Origin: Erysipelotrichaceae bacterium
GTDB taxonomy: Bacteria; Bacillota_I; Bacilli_A; Erysipelotrichales; Erysipelotrichaceae
Direction: 5' to 3'
DNA length: 33,107 bases
NCBI GenBank assembly: GCA_017512285.1
Contig: JAFWGU010000018.1
Span: 1-33,107 of the forward strand
A program made the translations under genes and the position numbers. A model generated the notes under the pieces. That model saw only the letters and a program-made list of their open reading frames with translations. It did no database searches and was not told the DNA's origin. Below are positions 22,952-31,150 of the stretch, piece by piece (positions within the stretch are counted from its first letter, which is position 1; each line of letters opens with the position of its first letter).

Positions 22952-24283
22952 ATGAAAAAATTTATTTGTATGCTCATGAGCGTACTGCTGGCACTCTCTT
23001 TGACTGCTTGTGGCGGCGGTAACGGCGGCAAGGAAACTACTGAAAAGTCTGAAGTTCAGAAGATCATTGCCGAAGCTCAGAAAATGTCTTTGGAAGAATT
23101 AGCAAAGAAGGCAATTGAAGAGTCAAATGGAAAGACACTGAACGCAGTTGGTAACTCATCACGTGGTAAGAGTGCATGGCCGCTCTTCGTAGAATACCTG
23201 AAGACTATTGACTCTAGTTACAGTGCAGAAATGAACTGGCAGCAGCCAAAGAATAATAAGATCTTTGACCAGCTGACAGCAGATGGCTTAAAGGAAACAG
23301 GTACATTCTTCATGACCCTGATCCAGGATGGAGCTCAGATCGAATCAAAGATGGTTCAGACAGGACTTTTGGACACATTCGTACCAAAGGAATGGGCAGA
23401 AGCTAATAGCATTACTCCTGAACAGTGGACTGGTTATCTGCCATTACAGACACTTAACAAGATCTTCGAATATAACAACGTATCAGGCAAGAAGTATGAA
23501 AACTGCTGGGATTTCGTTGCTGAGGGTGAACATGGCTTATTCATGGGCCTCGATTCAGAGCCAGTTGGCAAGAACTTCTTACTGATGCTGACAAAGGACG
23601 AATATGCAGCATATCTGAAGGATGCATTTGATAAGCTGCCGGCTGCAAAGCAGGGCTACTTCAAGACTGTCATCGATGCCATGGAATCAGAAGCAAAGGA
23701 CCTGAACCTTGGTGAAAATGGCAAGTATGCTCTTGCATGGATCAAGTTATGGGTCAACAGCTTTAATGAACAGACAGATGACGGCCCAATCTGTAACACT
23801 CTCGTTAAGAAGTCAGCTGCCAACCAGTTCGGTCTGCTTGTTTATTCAAAGGTTCGTTCAGTTGAGGAAACAGAAGACACATCAGTTAAAAATCTGAGTG
23901 TCGCTGCTTACCAGGATGGCTATGAGGGCATTGGCGGATACGGCTATTGCCACTATCTGTTCGTAACTGATAACTCACCATTACCATGGACAGCATGTGC
24001 ATTCATCGCTTACATGACAGAAACAGTTGATGGCTTCAGTGCCTGGGGCAAAGACTTAGGCGGTTATTCATCTAACCCGGTAGTTGCCAGGGGAACAGAA
24101 GAAAAGTTCCATCATTCAGAAGGCTCATCTGCCAAGGTTCAGTGCGATACCACAAAGGACAGAGGCTTAGACTGGTGGGAGAAGCAGGGCAAGTTAGTTG
24201 TTGAAGATCCTGTATACTGCGCAAGCGTAGCATTCACAGTAGGTTCATGGATTGAAACCCTTGATAAGTACAAACCAGAATAA
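22952..24283 (+). CDS. ABC importer substrate-binding lipoprotein
   Basis: A 443-residue lipoprotein: signal peptide with LTAC lipobox, lipidation at C20, a Gly-rich linker, then a periplasmic-binding-protein type fold of family 1 style (for example TLNAVGNSSRGKSAWPLFVEYLK early in the mature part). Tryptophan-rich segments such as DRGLDWWEKQGK occur near the C-terminus. The partner permease is of the iron/thiamine/2-aminoethylphosphonate branch, so the ligand might be an anion, a metal complex or a small organic molecule; it cannot be decided. Codon bias suggests high expression. A hairpin separates it from the permease gene. Confidence 0.82.
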   Translation: MKKFICMLMSVLLALSLTACGGGNGGKETTEKSEVQKIIAEAQKMSLEELAKKAIEESNGKTLNAVGNSSRGKSAWPLFVEYLKTIDSSYSAEMNWQQPKNNKIFDQLTADGLKETGTFFMTLIQDGAQIESKMVQTGLLDTFVPKEWAEANSITPEQWTGYLPLQTLNKIFEYNNVSGKKYENCWDFVAEGEHGLFMGLDSEPVGKNFLLMLTKDEYAAYLKDAFDKLPAAKQGYFKTVIDAMESEAKDLNLGENGKYALAWIKLWVNSFNEQTDDGPICNTLVKKSAANQFGLLVYSKVRSVEETEDTSVKNLSVAAYQDGYEGIGGYGYCHYLFVTDNSPLPWTACAFIAYMTETVDGFSAWGKDLGGYSSNPVVARGTEEKFHHSEGSSAKVQCDTTKDRGLDWWEKQGKLVVEDPVYCASVAFTVGSWIETLDKYKPE

Positions 24284-24322
24284 ACTGCACGACAGTTTAA
24301 CAATCTAGGAATAATTTGAGAT

Positions 24323-24358
24323 AGTGCCTTTTCAGTGGTTATCTGCGAAGGCACTTTC
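24323..24358 (+). terminator. hairpin between binding-protein and permease genes
   Basis: An 8-bp stem (24323-24330 with 24348-24355) with a 17-nt loop that can form a further CAG/CTG pairing, followed by a short T stretch. A partial terminator or processing site is likely, as in the phn operon. Confidence 0.55.
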
Positions 24359-24375
24359 TGTAAGAGAGGTAATCT

Positions 24376-26184
24376 ATGTCAAAATCAATGAGAATAAAGA
24401 TTAACAGCATTAAGACATATCTAAGCAAGCCTCAGAACGTCATTCTGATACTGACCGGTATTCTGGTTACCATTACTACGATCGCTCCGATCGTTGCCAT
24501 CGTCAAGGATACCTTCCAGATCCATCCAGGTACCATTGACCAGTATCTTTCAGGTAAAGCTACAGGTTATACGATAGTAAACTATATTGACCTGTTCACA
24601 AGCAGACTGGCCAAGACCAATCTGTGGGATCCTCTGATCAATACGACGATACTGGCCATCGGAGCATGCGTTTTCGCCATTCTGTTTGGCGGTATCTTTG
24701 CCTATCTGGTAACAAGAACCAACATGGCTTTCAAGAAGTATCTGAGTTCAATATTCATTTTCCCATACATCATGCCTCAGTGGACACTGGCCGTAGTATG
24801 GCAGAATCTGTTTAACTCAAATGCCGTAACAGGTACGTCAGATGGATTGCTGGCAGCCGTATTCAACATTCACATGCCGGCCTGGTGGTGCCTGGGAATG
24901 TTCCCGTGTATCATCGTTCTGGGCATGCACTATGCACCGTTTGCCTACATCCTGATCGGCGGCATCTTCAAGAACATGGATGCCAACCTGGAAGAGGCAG
25001 CAACCATCCTGGATACACCGCGCTGGAAGATCTTTGCCAGAGTAACCATACCGATGGTAAAGCCGGCAATACTGTCAACGATACTTCTCGTTGCCGGAAG
25101 CACGATCGGTTCTTATCCGGTACCGCATTATCTGGGCTTGCCGACGCTGGCTACCAAGTATGTTTCAATGAACGTTAAGTATACAGGTGAAGCATCAGTC
25201 ATTGCCATAATCATGATGATGTTCGGTGTTGCCATCATGTACCTTAACCAGAGATCGCTGCATTCACGTAAGTCTTATACGACTGTAACCGGAAAGAGCG
25301 GGCAGATCACAAAGGTAAACCTTGGCGCAAGAGGCAGATACGTCGTTGCCGTCGTATTCATATTCATCACATTCTTTACATCGATCTATCCGATCATTTC
25401 ATTTGCGTTTGAGACATTCCTGCCTAACCCGGGTGACTATTCATTCCTGTATACCGGCAACCCAAACAACCTGACAACGAAATGGTGGGTAACTGCCGAG
25501 AATATTTCTGAAAATGGCATGTATGGCCAGATGGGTATTCTTCATAACAAGACGATATGGAATGCCTTCAAGGGAACCATACTTGTTGCCTTGATCTGTT
25601 GTCTTACGGCAGGTACGATCGGTACCCTGATCGGTTATGCCGTCAGTAAGAACAGAAGAGGCAAACTGGCCGGTTATGTCAACTCCATGGCATTCCTGCC
25701 ATATCTGATGCCGTCAGTAGCCGTAGGCGCGGCTTACTTCATACTGTTCTCATCAGGAAACATTAATCTGTTTAACACGTACCTGGCACTGGTAATTGTC
25801 GGTACCGTAAAATACATTCCATTCGCCAGCCGTAGCGCTCTTAATTCAATGCTGCAGCTGTCCGGTGAAATCGAGGAATCAGCAATGATCCTTGACATCC
25901 CATGGAGAAAGAGAATGATGAACATCATAATTCCAATTCAGAAGTCATCCATAATCAGCGGCTTCCTGCTGCCGTTTATGACATGTTTAAGAGAATTAAG
26001 TCTGTTCATGCTGCTGTGCACACAGGGATTCATTCTTTCAACAACACTGGACTACTTTGATGAAATGGGACTGTACGCTTTCTCAAGCGGCATCAACCTG
26101 ATACTTATCATCACCATTCTCATCAGCAATGCATTGGTAAACAAGATCACGGGCGCCAGCCTGGACGAAGGAATCGGAGGTTAA
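24376..26184 (+). CDS. ABC importer permease, fused double-domain (FbpB/ThiP-like)
   Basis: A 602-residue protein with two tandem permease domains of about 300 residues each. Each half carries an ATPase-coupling loop: EEAATILDTPRWKIFARVTI (about residue 210) and EESAMILDIPWRKRMMNIII (about residue 500). About 12 membrane helices are expected. This fused layout is typical of iron(III), thiamine and related importers, so a single polypeptide forms the channel. GAGAGGT lies 5 nt before the ATG, and the ATPase gene begins 3 nt after the stop. Confidence 0.85.
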   Translation: MSKSMRIKINSIKTYLSKPQNVILILTGILVTITTIAPIVAIVKDTFQIHPGTIDQYLSGKATGYTIVNYIDLFTSRLAKTNLWDPLINTTILAIGACVFAILFGGIFAYLVTRTNMAFKKYLSSIFIFPYIMPQWTLAVVWQNLFNSNAVTGTSDGLLAAVFNIHMPAWWCLGMFPCIIVLGMHYAPFAYILIGGIFKNMDANLEEAATILDTPRWKIFARVTIPMVKPAILSTILLVAGSTIGSYPVPHYLGLPTLATKYVSMNVKYTGEASVIAIIMMMFGVAIMYLNQRSLHSRKSYTTVTGKSGQITKVNLGARGRYVVAVVFIFITFFTSIYPIISFAFETFLPNPGDYSFLYTGNPNNLTTKWWVTAENISENGMYGQMGILHNKTIWNAFKGTILVALICCLTAGTIGTLIGYAVSKNRRGKLAGYVNSMAFLPYLMPSVAVGAAYFILFSSGNINLFNTYLALVIVGTVKYIPFASRSALNSMLQLSGEIEESAMILDIPWRKRMMNIIIPIQKSSIISGFLLPFMTCLRELSLFMLLCTQGFILSTTLDYFDEMGLYAFSSGINLILIITILISNALVNKITGASLDEGIGG

Positions 26185-26187
26185 ATC

Positions 26188-27834
26188 ATGCCAAAAATCG
26201 TATTAGAAAACATAACCAAGCGCTGGGATAAATTCTACGCCGTTGAGGACCTGAATCTGGTAATTGAAGATAATGCCTTCGTAACTCTTTTAGGCCCGTC
26301 AGGATGCGGCAAAACGACCACACTGAGGATGATAGCCGGTCTGGAAACTCCTACATCAGGCAAGATAACGATCGGCGACAGAGTCGTATATGATTCATCA
26401 GAGGGAATCAACATACCTGCCAATAAACGAAAGGTAGGTTTCCTCTTCCAGAACTATGCACTGTGGCCGAACATGACCGTTTATCAGAACATCTCATTCG
26501 GCTTGACAAACATAAAGGAAGAGATGGATGAAATCGACTTCACCGCCAGAACAAACAACCGTCTTGCCGAGATACTGGCAAAACCGGAAGAAGTCGTAAA
26601 GATCATTGAAGAGTGCTACGACAAGAACGGCAAGATCGATGCGAACAAACTTAACATCAAGCTTATCGACCGTTTTGAAATCTCAACATATACGGCTAAG
26701 AAACTTATGGATTACAAGCTTCAGGACGCATCAGATCTCAAGGGAACAGCAAAGAAACTTGCTGCAGAACTGAAGGATTCAGTTGAGCAGGAAAGGACCA
26801 AGGCTGCACAGTCTGGATGCACATTATCAGATGACTTCAGACTGATGAAAGACGGTAAGCCGGTAAGAAAGGTCAGAAAGCTGACAAAGGAAGAGATAGA
26901 TCTGAGCGTCAGAAGAGTCTCAAGAATCGTCAAGATCGGCATGTTCATGGACAGATATCCGGCTGAACTGTCAGGCGGACAGCAGCAGCGTGTTGCCATT
27001 GCCCGTACTCTGGCCCCGGAGCCGACGGTACTCTTCATGGATGAACCTTTAAGTAACCTTGACGCCAAGCTGAGACTTGAGATGCGTTCTGAGTTGCAGA
27101 GACTGCATCTGGAAACGGGAAGCACATTCGTATATGTAACTCATGACCAGATGGAAGCCATGACACTGGCTACAAGGATCTGTCTGATAGACAATGGTGT
27201 CCTGCAGCAGTATGATGCACCGTTAACGGTATATTCACATCCAAACAATCTGTTCGTAGCTGACTTCGTAGGTAATCCTGCAATCAACTTTGTTGAGGCG
27301 AAGGGGACTCAGAATGCTGAAGGCAAGCTTGAACTGTCATTGTTTGACGGCAAGAAGGCTGAATTTACATTCAATGAACCAACAGATATTGCTGAATGGT
27401 ACAGTAAGGAGAGAACAGCTGAAAAGGCTGCCAGGGAAGCTCATGAGCGCAAGGCTGCTCAGAAGGGCTATGTTGAAAAGGGTAATAAAGATACTGTATT
27501 CAAGTATCATCTTGCTCTGGTTAATGATGTAGAAGATTATGGAGATGAGGTCAAGCTCACTGATGAGGACTTCGTTCTCGGCATCAGACCTGAAGCAATT
27601 TCAATTTCACCAAATGGCAGACTGGAAGGCGAGATATACTCTTCAATGCCGACAGGCATGGAAACAACAGTAAGAGTTGCGGTTGGAAACTATATTCTTA
27701 CCGGAGTCATGTTCGGTGGTGTTGCCTATAAACTTGGTGAGAAGAAGAATCTGGATTTCCTGGGGGATAGTATAATACTGTTTTCAAGAAGCAATGGAAA
27801 GATCATTGGAATCGGGTCATTGAAGGTTAAGTAA
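26188..27834 (+). CDS. ABC importer ATP-binding protein with large helical-domain insertion
   Basis: A 548-residue ATPase; the usual length for this group (FbpC/PotA/MsmX-like with TOBE domain) is about 350. Walker A GPSGCGKT (36-43), Q88 of the Q-loop, signature LSGGQQ (261-266), Walker B VLFMDEP (281-287) and switch H319 are all intact. The Q-loop to signature distance is 172 residues rather than about 50, leaving an insertion of about 120 residues (roughly 111-230), mostly charged and helical. A second, lysine/alanine-rich insertion (about 405-440) interrupts the TOBE region. No frameshift is seen. GGAGG precedes the ATG. Confidence 0.85.
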   Translation: MPKIVLENITKRWDKFYAVEDLNLVIEDNAFVTLLGPSGCGKTTTLRMIAGLETPTSGKITIGDRVVYDSSEGINIPANKRKVGFLFQNYALWPNMTVYQNISFGLTNIKEEMDEIDFTARTNNRLAEILAKPEEVVKIIEECYDKNGKIDANKLNIKLIDRFEISTYTAKKLMDYKLQDASDLKGTAKKLAAELKDSVEQERTKAAQSGCTLSDDFRLMKDGKPVRKVRKLTKEEIDLSVRRVSRIVKIGMFMDRYPAELSGGQQQRVAIARTLAPEPTVLFMDEPLSNLDAKLRLEMRSELQRLHLETGSTFVYVTHDQMEAMTLATRICLIDNGVLQQYDAPLTVYSHPNNLFVADFVGNPAINFVEAKGTQNAEGKLELSLFDGKKAEFTFNEPTDIAEWYSKERTAEKAAREAHERKAAQKGYVEKGNKDTVFKYHLALVNDVEDYGDEVKLTDEDFVLGIRPEAISISPNGRLEGEIYSSMPTGMETTVRVAVGNYILTGVMFGGVAYKLGEKKNLDFLGDSIILFSRSNGKIIGIGSLKVK

Positions 27835-27859
27835 ACGCATGTGAAAAACATGCGTTTTT
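27833..27859 (+). terminator. terminator of the second ABC operon
   Basis: A 10-bp stem (27833-27842 with 27848-27857), a GAAAA loop and a T run. The stop codon of the ATPase gene lies at its base. Confidence 0.85.
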
Positions 27860-27863
27860 CATT

Positions 27864-27869
27864 TATAAT
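27864..27869 (+). promoter_or_regulatory. -10 box of the 113-residue protein gene
   Basis: TATAAT directly after the terminator T run, 21 nt before the ATG. No clear -35 is visible. Confidence 0.45.
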
Positions 27870-27890
27870 GATTTCAGAAGGTATCAGAAG

Positions 27891-28232
27891 ATGAAAGTAA
27901 TAGATGTCTACGAACAGTATTTTGAAGCAGAATATGAATTCAATGGCGTTCCCAGAAAGGGAGCAGTCGTAAAGCTGACGGCAACAAGCGACAGCGGAAT
28001 GATAACCTATGCTCACAGCGTTAGCTTTTTCCCGCACAGAGATGAAGAGGACTATGCTGTAAGCTATGATGCATATCATGAAAGAACACTTCATGAGGCA
28101 AAAGGAAGACGCAGCAGAAAACTAGATGAAGCGTATTATTCTCAGATCAGAGAACTGACTGACAGTCTCTGTAAGGAAATAGGCGCAGTTGTATACTGGG
28201 ACAGACCATTGAGAGAAGCGAGAAGGGGTTAA
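27891..28232 (+). CDS. small hypothetical protein
   Basis: A 113-residue protein with no family I recognise. The first 60 residues look beta-rich (KVIDVYEQYFEAEYEFNG...GAVVKLTATSDSGMITYAHSVSFFP) and the second half is helical and charged, ending LREARRG. It has no signal peptide or membrane segment. Support for it being real: an AGAAGG ribosome-binding site, a TATAAT box, and flanking terminators on both sides that make it a single-gene unit. Confidence 0.6.
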   Translation: MKVIDVYEQYFEAEYEFNGVPRKGAVVKLTATSDSGMITYAHSVSFFPHRDEEDYAVSYDAYHERTLHEAKGRRSRKLDEAYYSQIRELTDSLCKEIGAVVYWDRPLREARRG

Positions 28233-28264
28233 CTTCTCTGCTTATTAGTGATTCAGCGCACAGA

Positions 28265-28296
28265 AAAACCCATGTTCAAGCATGGGTTTTCTTTTT
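28265..28296 (+). terminator. bidirectional terminator between convergent genes
   Basis: A perfect 10-bp stem (28265-28274 with 28281-28290), a 6-nt loop, A-rich on the left and T-rich on the right. It serves the small gene on the plus strand and uxuB on the minus strand. Confidence 0.8.
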
Positions 28297-28297
28297 C

Positions 28298-29917
28298 TTA
28301 TAAAGCTTCCTGAAGAGTCTTTCTGACGGCACCCTTACCGGCAGTCATTCTGCACAGGTAATTGATTACCAGCTTATCAAGACCAGCTTCAATGAGGTCA
28401 ATGCCGAAGATCTTCTTATTGCGTAACAGACCTTCAAGCTTGTTTCTCAGAGTTTCTTCGGTTTCTTCACCGATCTTCAGAGTACAGCTGTATTCTTCCA
28501 GCTCTTCCAACAATGGATCTGATGACAGTTCCATAGGATTAAGTTCGTCGTCCAGTTTCATCAGATAGCGGATCCATGCTGCCTGTACCAATGGAATGAG
28601 CTTGAGATCATTGACGTCAAGTTCATCACTTGCCTGGTAAGCCTTGATCGTTTCACCGAATCTGATTGCCAGCTTCTGTGATGTATCCGTAGCAATTCTC
28701 TGCGGTGTATCCGGCATGAACGGGTTAGGAATACGTACCTTGACAACAGTGTCAATGAATTCCTTTGGTGAAAGGATACCCGGATCGGTAACGACCGGCA
28801 GGCCTTCCTTGTAACCAATGGTATTAACCAGCTTGACCAGATCTTCATCCTTCATCTCATCAGAGATCTTCTGATAGCCTAACAGGCATCCGAATACTGC
28901 CAGTGATGTATGTAATGGATTAAGACAGGTGCAGACCTTCATTCTTTCAACCTTGTTAACGGTTTCTCTATCAGTAAAATAAACACCGGCTTTTTCCAGG
29001 GCTGGTCTGCCGTTAGGGAACAGATCCTCAACTACAAGGTATTCGCTTTCTTCAGCGTTTACAAATGGAGCGATGAATGTATGTCTTGATGTTTCGGCAG
29101 GTGTCAGGTCCAGGCCATCCTTTTCCAGAAGCTTTTCAACGCTTGCGTCCGGCCTTGGGGTGATCTTGTCGATCATTGTCCAAGGGAAGGCGACCTTCTT
29201 CGGATCTTCAATGTAAGCCAGGAATCCTTCTTCAGCCAGACCATTTTCAACCCAGGCCTTGGCATAGGCATCAACAGCCGCAAACAGCTTGTCACCGTTG
29301 TGTGAACAGTTATCCATTGAAACCATGGAAACAGGTAATTGTCCATTCAGATATCTTTCATACAGCAATGAAGATACCTTGCCGATGTATGATGAAGCCT
29401 GTGCAGGTCCCTTGAGGAAATCTGACTTGACTGCCGGCAATGTTTCACCCTTGGCATCGGTCAGAGAATAACCTTTTTCCGTAATGGTGAAGCTTACCAT
29501 CTGCAGACTTGGATTACGGAACATTGATTCCAGTATTCTGAAGTCTTCAGCATATTCACGGTCCATTATCAGTGACGCACCGATTGAACCGATGACAGTC
29601 TTTTCAATCGAGCCGTCTGCCTTCAGAGTAACCAGAATTGACAGGTTATCATGAGGACGGTAGTTCTTCAGAATGATCTCAAAGTCAAATCCGTCTACTG
29701 CTACCAGACCGGCTTTTTCGTCGCCGTCATTGAGCAGTTTCTGCATCAGATTGGCCTGGAAGGCTCTGAAGATATTGCCGGCACCGAAGTGGATCCACTT
29801 TGGATTTCTGGCGGTTTCTCTGGCCATCTCAATGCGGTCGTACTGTGGAAGGGCATATCCAGCTTCTTCCCATTCCTTGCGGTTATTAACAAGACATTCC
29901 TGTGTAAGTGTCAGCAT
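28298..29917 (-). CDS. uxuB: mannitol dehydrogenase-family oxidoreductase, fructuronate reductase
   Basis: A 539-residue long-chain polyol dehydrogenase. The N-terminal Rossmann glycine motif is HFGAGNIFRAF (43-53); MDNCSHNGDK lies at 201-210; the catalytic block has K327, N333 and H336 (KVCTCLNPLH). Pairing with mannonate dehydratase indicates D-fructuronate to D-mannonate reduction with NADH. Its AGAGGTG ribosome-binding site lies inside the uxuA 3' end and the genes are 3 nt apart, so they are co-translated. It is the last gene of the unit, ending at a bidirectional terminator. Confidence 0.88.
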   Translation of the reverse strand: MLTLTQECLVNNRKEWEEAGYALPQYDRIEMARETARNPKWIHFGAGNIFRAFQANLMQKLLNDGDEKAGLVAVDGFDFEIILKNYRPHDNLSILVTLKADGSIEKTVIGSIGASLIMDREYAEDFRILESMFRNPSLQMVSFTITEKGYSLTDAKGETLPAVKSDFLKGPAQASSYIGKVSSLLYERYLNGQLPVSMVSMDNCSHNGDKLFAAVDAYAKAWVENGLAEEGFLAYIEDPKKVAFPWTMIDKITPRPDASVEKLLEKDGLDLTPAETSRHTFIAPFVNAEESEYLVVEDLFPNGRPALEKAGVYFTDRETVNKVERMKVCTCLNPLHTSLAVFGCLLGYQKISDEMKDEDLVKLVNTIGYKEGLPVVTDPGILSPKEFIDTVVKVRIPNPFMPDTPQRIATDTSQKLAIRFGETIKAYQASDELDVNDLKLIPLVQAAWIRYLMKLDDELNPMELSSDPLLEELEEYSCTLKIGEETEETLRNKLEGLLRNKKIFGIDLIEAGLDKLVINYLCRMTAGKGAVRKTLQEAL

Positions 29918-29920
29918 GTT

Positions 29921-30997
29921 CTATACACCTCTTGTTTCTGCCTTGTCGATGGCTTCCCATAATCCGTTGATGTAGGCTGCGCCTAAGGCTCTGTCGTACA
30001 GGCCATATCCAGGCATTGCGACTTCTCCCCAGATCATTCGACCGTGGTCAGGTCTGATTGGCCCGTCAAAGCCGATGTCATATAAGGCTTTAACGATCTC
30101 ATACATGTCAAATGTGCCGTCTGAGCTTAAGTGAGCTGCTTCCTCAAAGTTTGTCGGACTGTGGAACTTCAGATTTCTTACATGGGCGAAGTGAATTCTG
30201 CCCTTTAATGAACGGATCATGTCTGGCAGATCGTTCTCCAGATTTGTTCCATATGAACCTGAACAGAAGGTAACACCATTATGTACGTCATCTACGGCGT
30301 CCATCATTCTGTGGATGTTCTCCTTGTTGATAATGATGCGTGGCAGACCGAATACGCTCCAGGCCGGATCATCAGGATGAATGGCCATCTTGATGTTATA
30401 TTCATTACATACAGGCATGATTGCCTTCAGGAAGTAAACAAGGTTTTCAAACAGCTTTTCATTGTCAATGTCCTTGTACAGTTCGAACAGCTGTTTTACC
30501 TTCGCCATTCTCTCAGGCTCCCAGCCTGGCATGACTGTGCCGTTCATGTCACCGGCGATGCTGTCAAACATCTTTTCCGGATCGAGGTTATCTACGGCTT
30601 CCTGAGTATATGCCAGTACTGTTGATCCGTCTTCTCTCTTTCTGGCAAGTTCAGTTCTTGTCCAGTCAAATACAGGCATGAAGTTGTAACAAACCAGATG
30701 AATGTCTTCCTCACCGAGGTTTCTCAGACACTCGATGTAAGTTGCGATGTCCTTGTCTCTGTCAGCTGAACCTGTCTTGATGGCATCAGAAACATTTACA
30801 GATTCGATGCCTGCAATGTGCATGCCGGCAGCTTCAACTTCATCTTTCAGGGCTCTGATCTCTTCTCTGGTCCATAATTCTCCAGGCTGCTTGTAGTAAA
30901 GGGTAGTGATAACTCCTGTAACGCCTGGAATCTGTCTGATCTGTTCAAGGGTAACGGTATCATACTTTGAACCGTACCATCTGAGGGTCATTTCCAT
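29921..30997 (-). CDS. uxuA: mannonate dehydratase
   Basis: A 358-residue protein of the Gram-positive UxuA length, converting D-mannonate to 2-keto-3-deoxygluconate. Typical features are the N-terminal MTLRWYG, the ESVNVSDAIKTG segment, CYNFMPVFDWTRT, HPDDPAW (metal-binding region) and the C-terminal RPDHGR. An AGAAAGG site precedes the ATG. It lies downstream of uidA on the same strand but with a hairpin and its own promoter region between them. Confidence 0.92.
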   Translation of the reverse strand: MEMTLRWYGSKYDTVTLEQIRQIPGVTGVITTLYYKQPGELWTREEIRALKDEVEAAGMHIAGIESVNVSDAIKTGSADRDKDIATYIECLRNLGEEDIHLVCYNFMPVFDWTRTELARKREDGSTVLAYTQEAVDNLDPEKMFDSIAGDMNGTVMPGWEPERMAKVKQLFELYKDIDNEKLFENLVYFLKAIMPVCNEYNIKMAIHPDDPAWSVFGLPRIIINKENIHRMMDAVDDVHNGVTFCSGSYGTNLENDLPDMIRSLKGRIHFAHVRNLKFHSPTNFEEAAHLSSDGTFDMYEIVKALYDIGFDGPIRPDHGRMIWGEVAMPGYGLYDRALGAAYINGLWEAIDKAETRGV

Positions 30998-31041
30998 AAT
31001 TGTCTTATCCTTTCTCAGTCATGAATCTACTGATATTCCTA

Positions 31042-31081
31042 TACTTATGGTAATACATTTGGGGATTCAATAGAATTCAAT
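31042..31081 (-). promoter_or_regulatory. candidate uxuA promoter with direct repeats
   Basis: On the minus strand TTGAAT (31065-31070) is followed after 17 nt by TAAGTA (31042-31047). ATTCAAT occurs twice 10 nt apart (31065-31071 and 31075-31081, plus-strand reading) and may be an operator. The hexamers are weak, so this is tentative. Confidence 0.35.
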
Positions 31082-31119
31082 AAGTTGATATCTCTTTAAA
31101 ATTTTATATTTTCTGAAAG

Positions 31120-31143
31120 GCATCAGACGGTTAAGCCTGATGC
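31120..31143 (-). terminator. hairpin after uidA
   Basis: A 7-bp stem (31120-31126 with 31137-31143), a 10-nt loop, then a short U-poor tail on the minus strand. It probably reduces read-through from uidA into uxuA rather than abolishing it. Confidence 0.5.
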
Positions 31144-31150
31144 ATTTACC

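Noticed and set aside
26188-27834. Frameshift or gene fusion artefact explaining the long ATPase
   Set aside because: All motifs are in one frame in correct order and the inserted stretch has normal codon use without stops.
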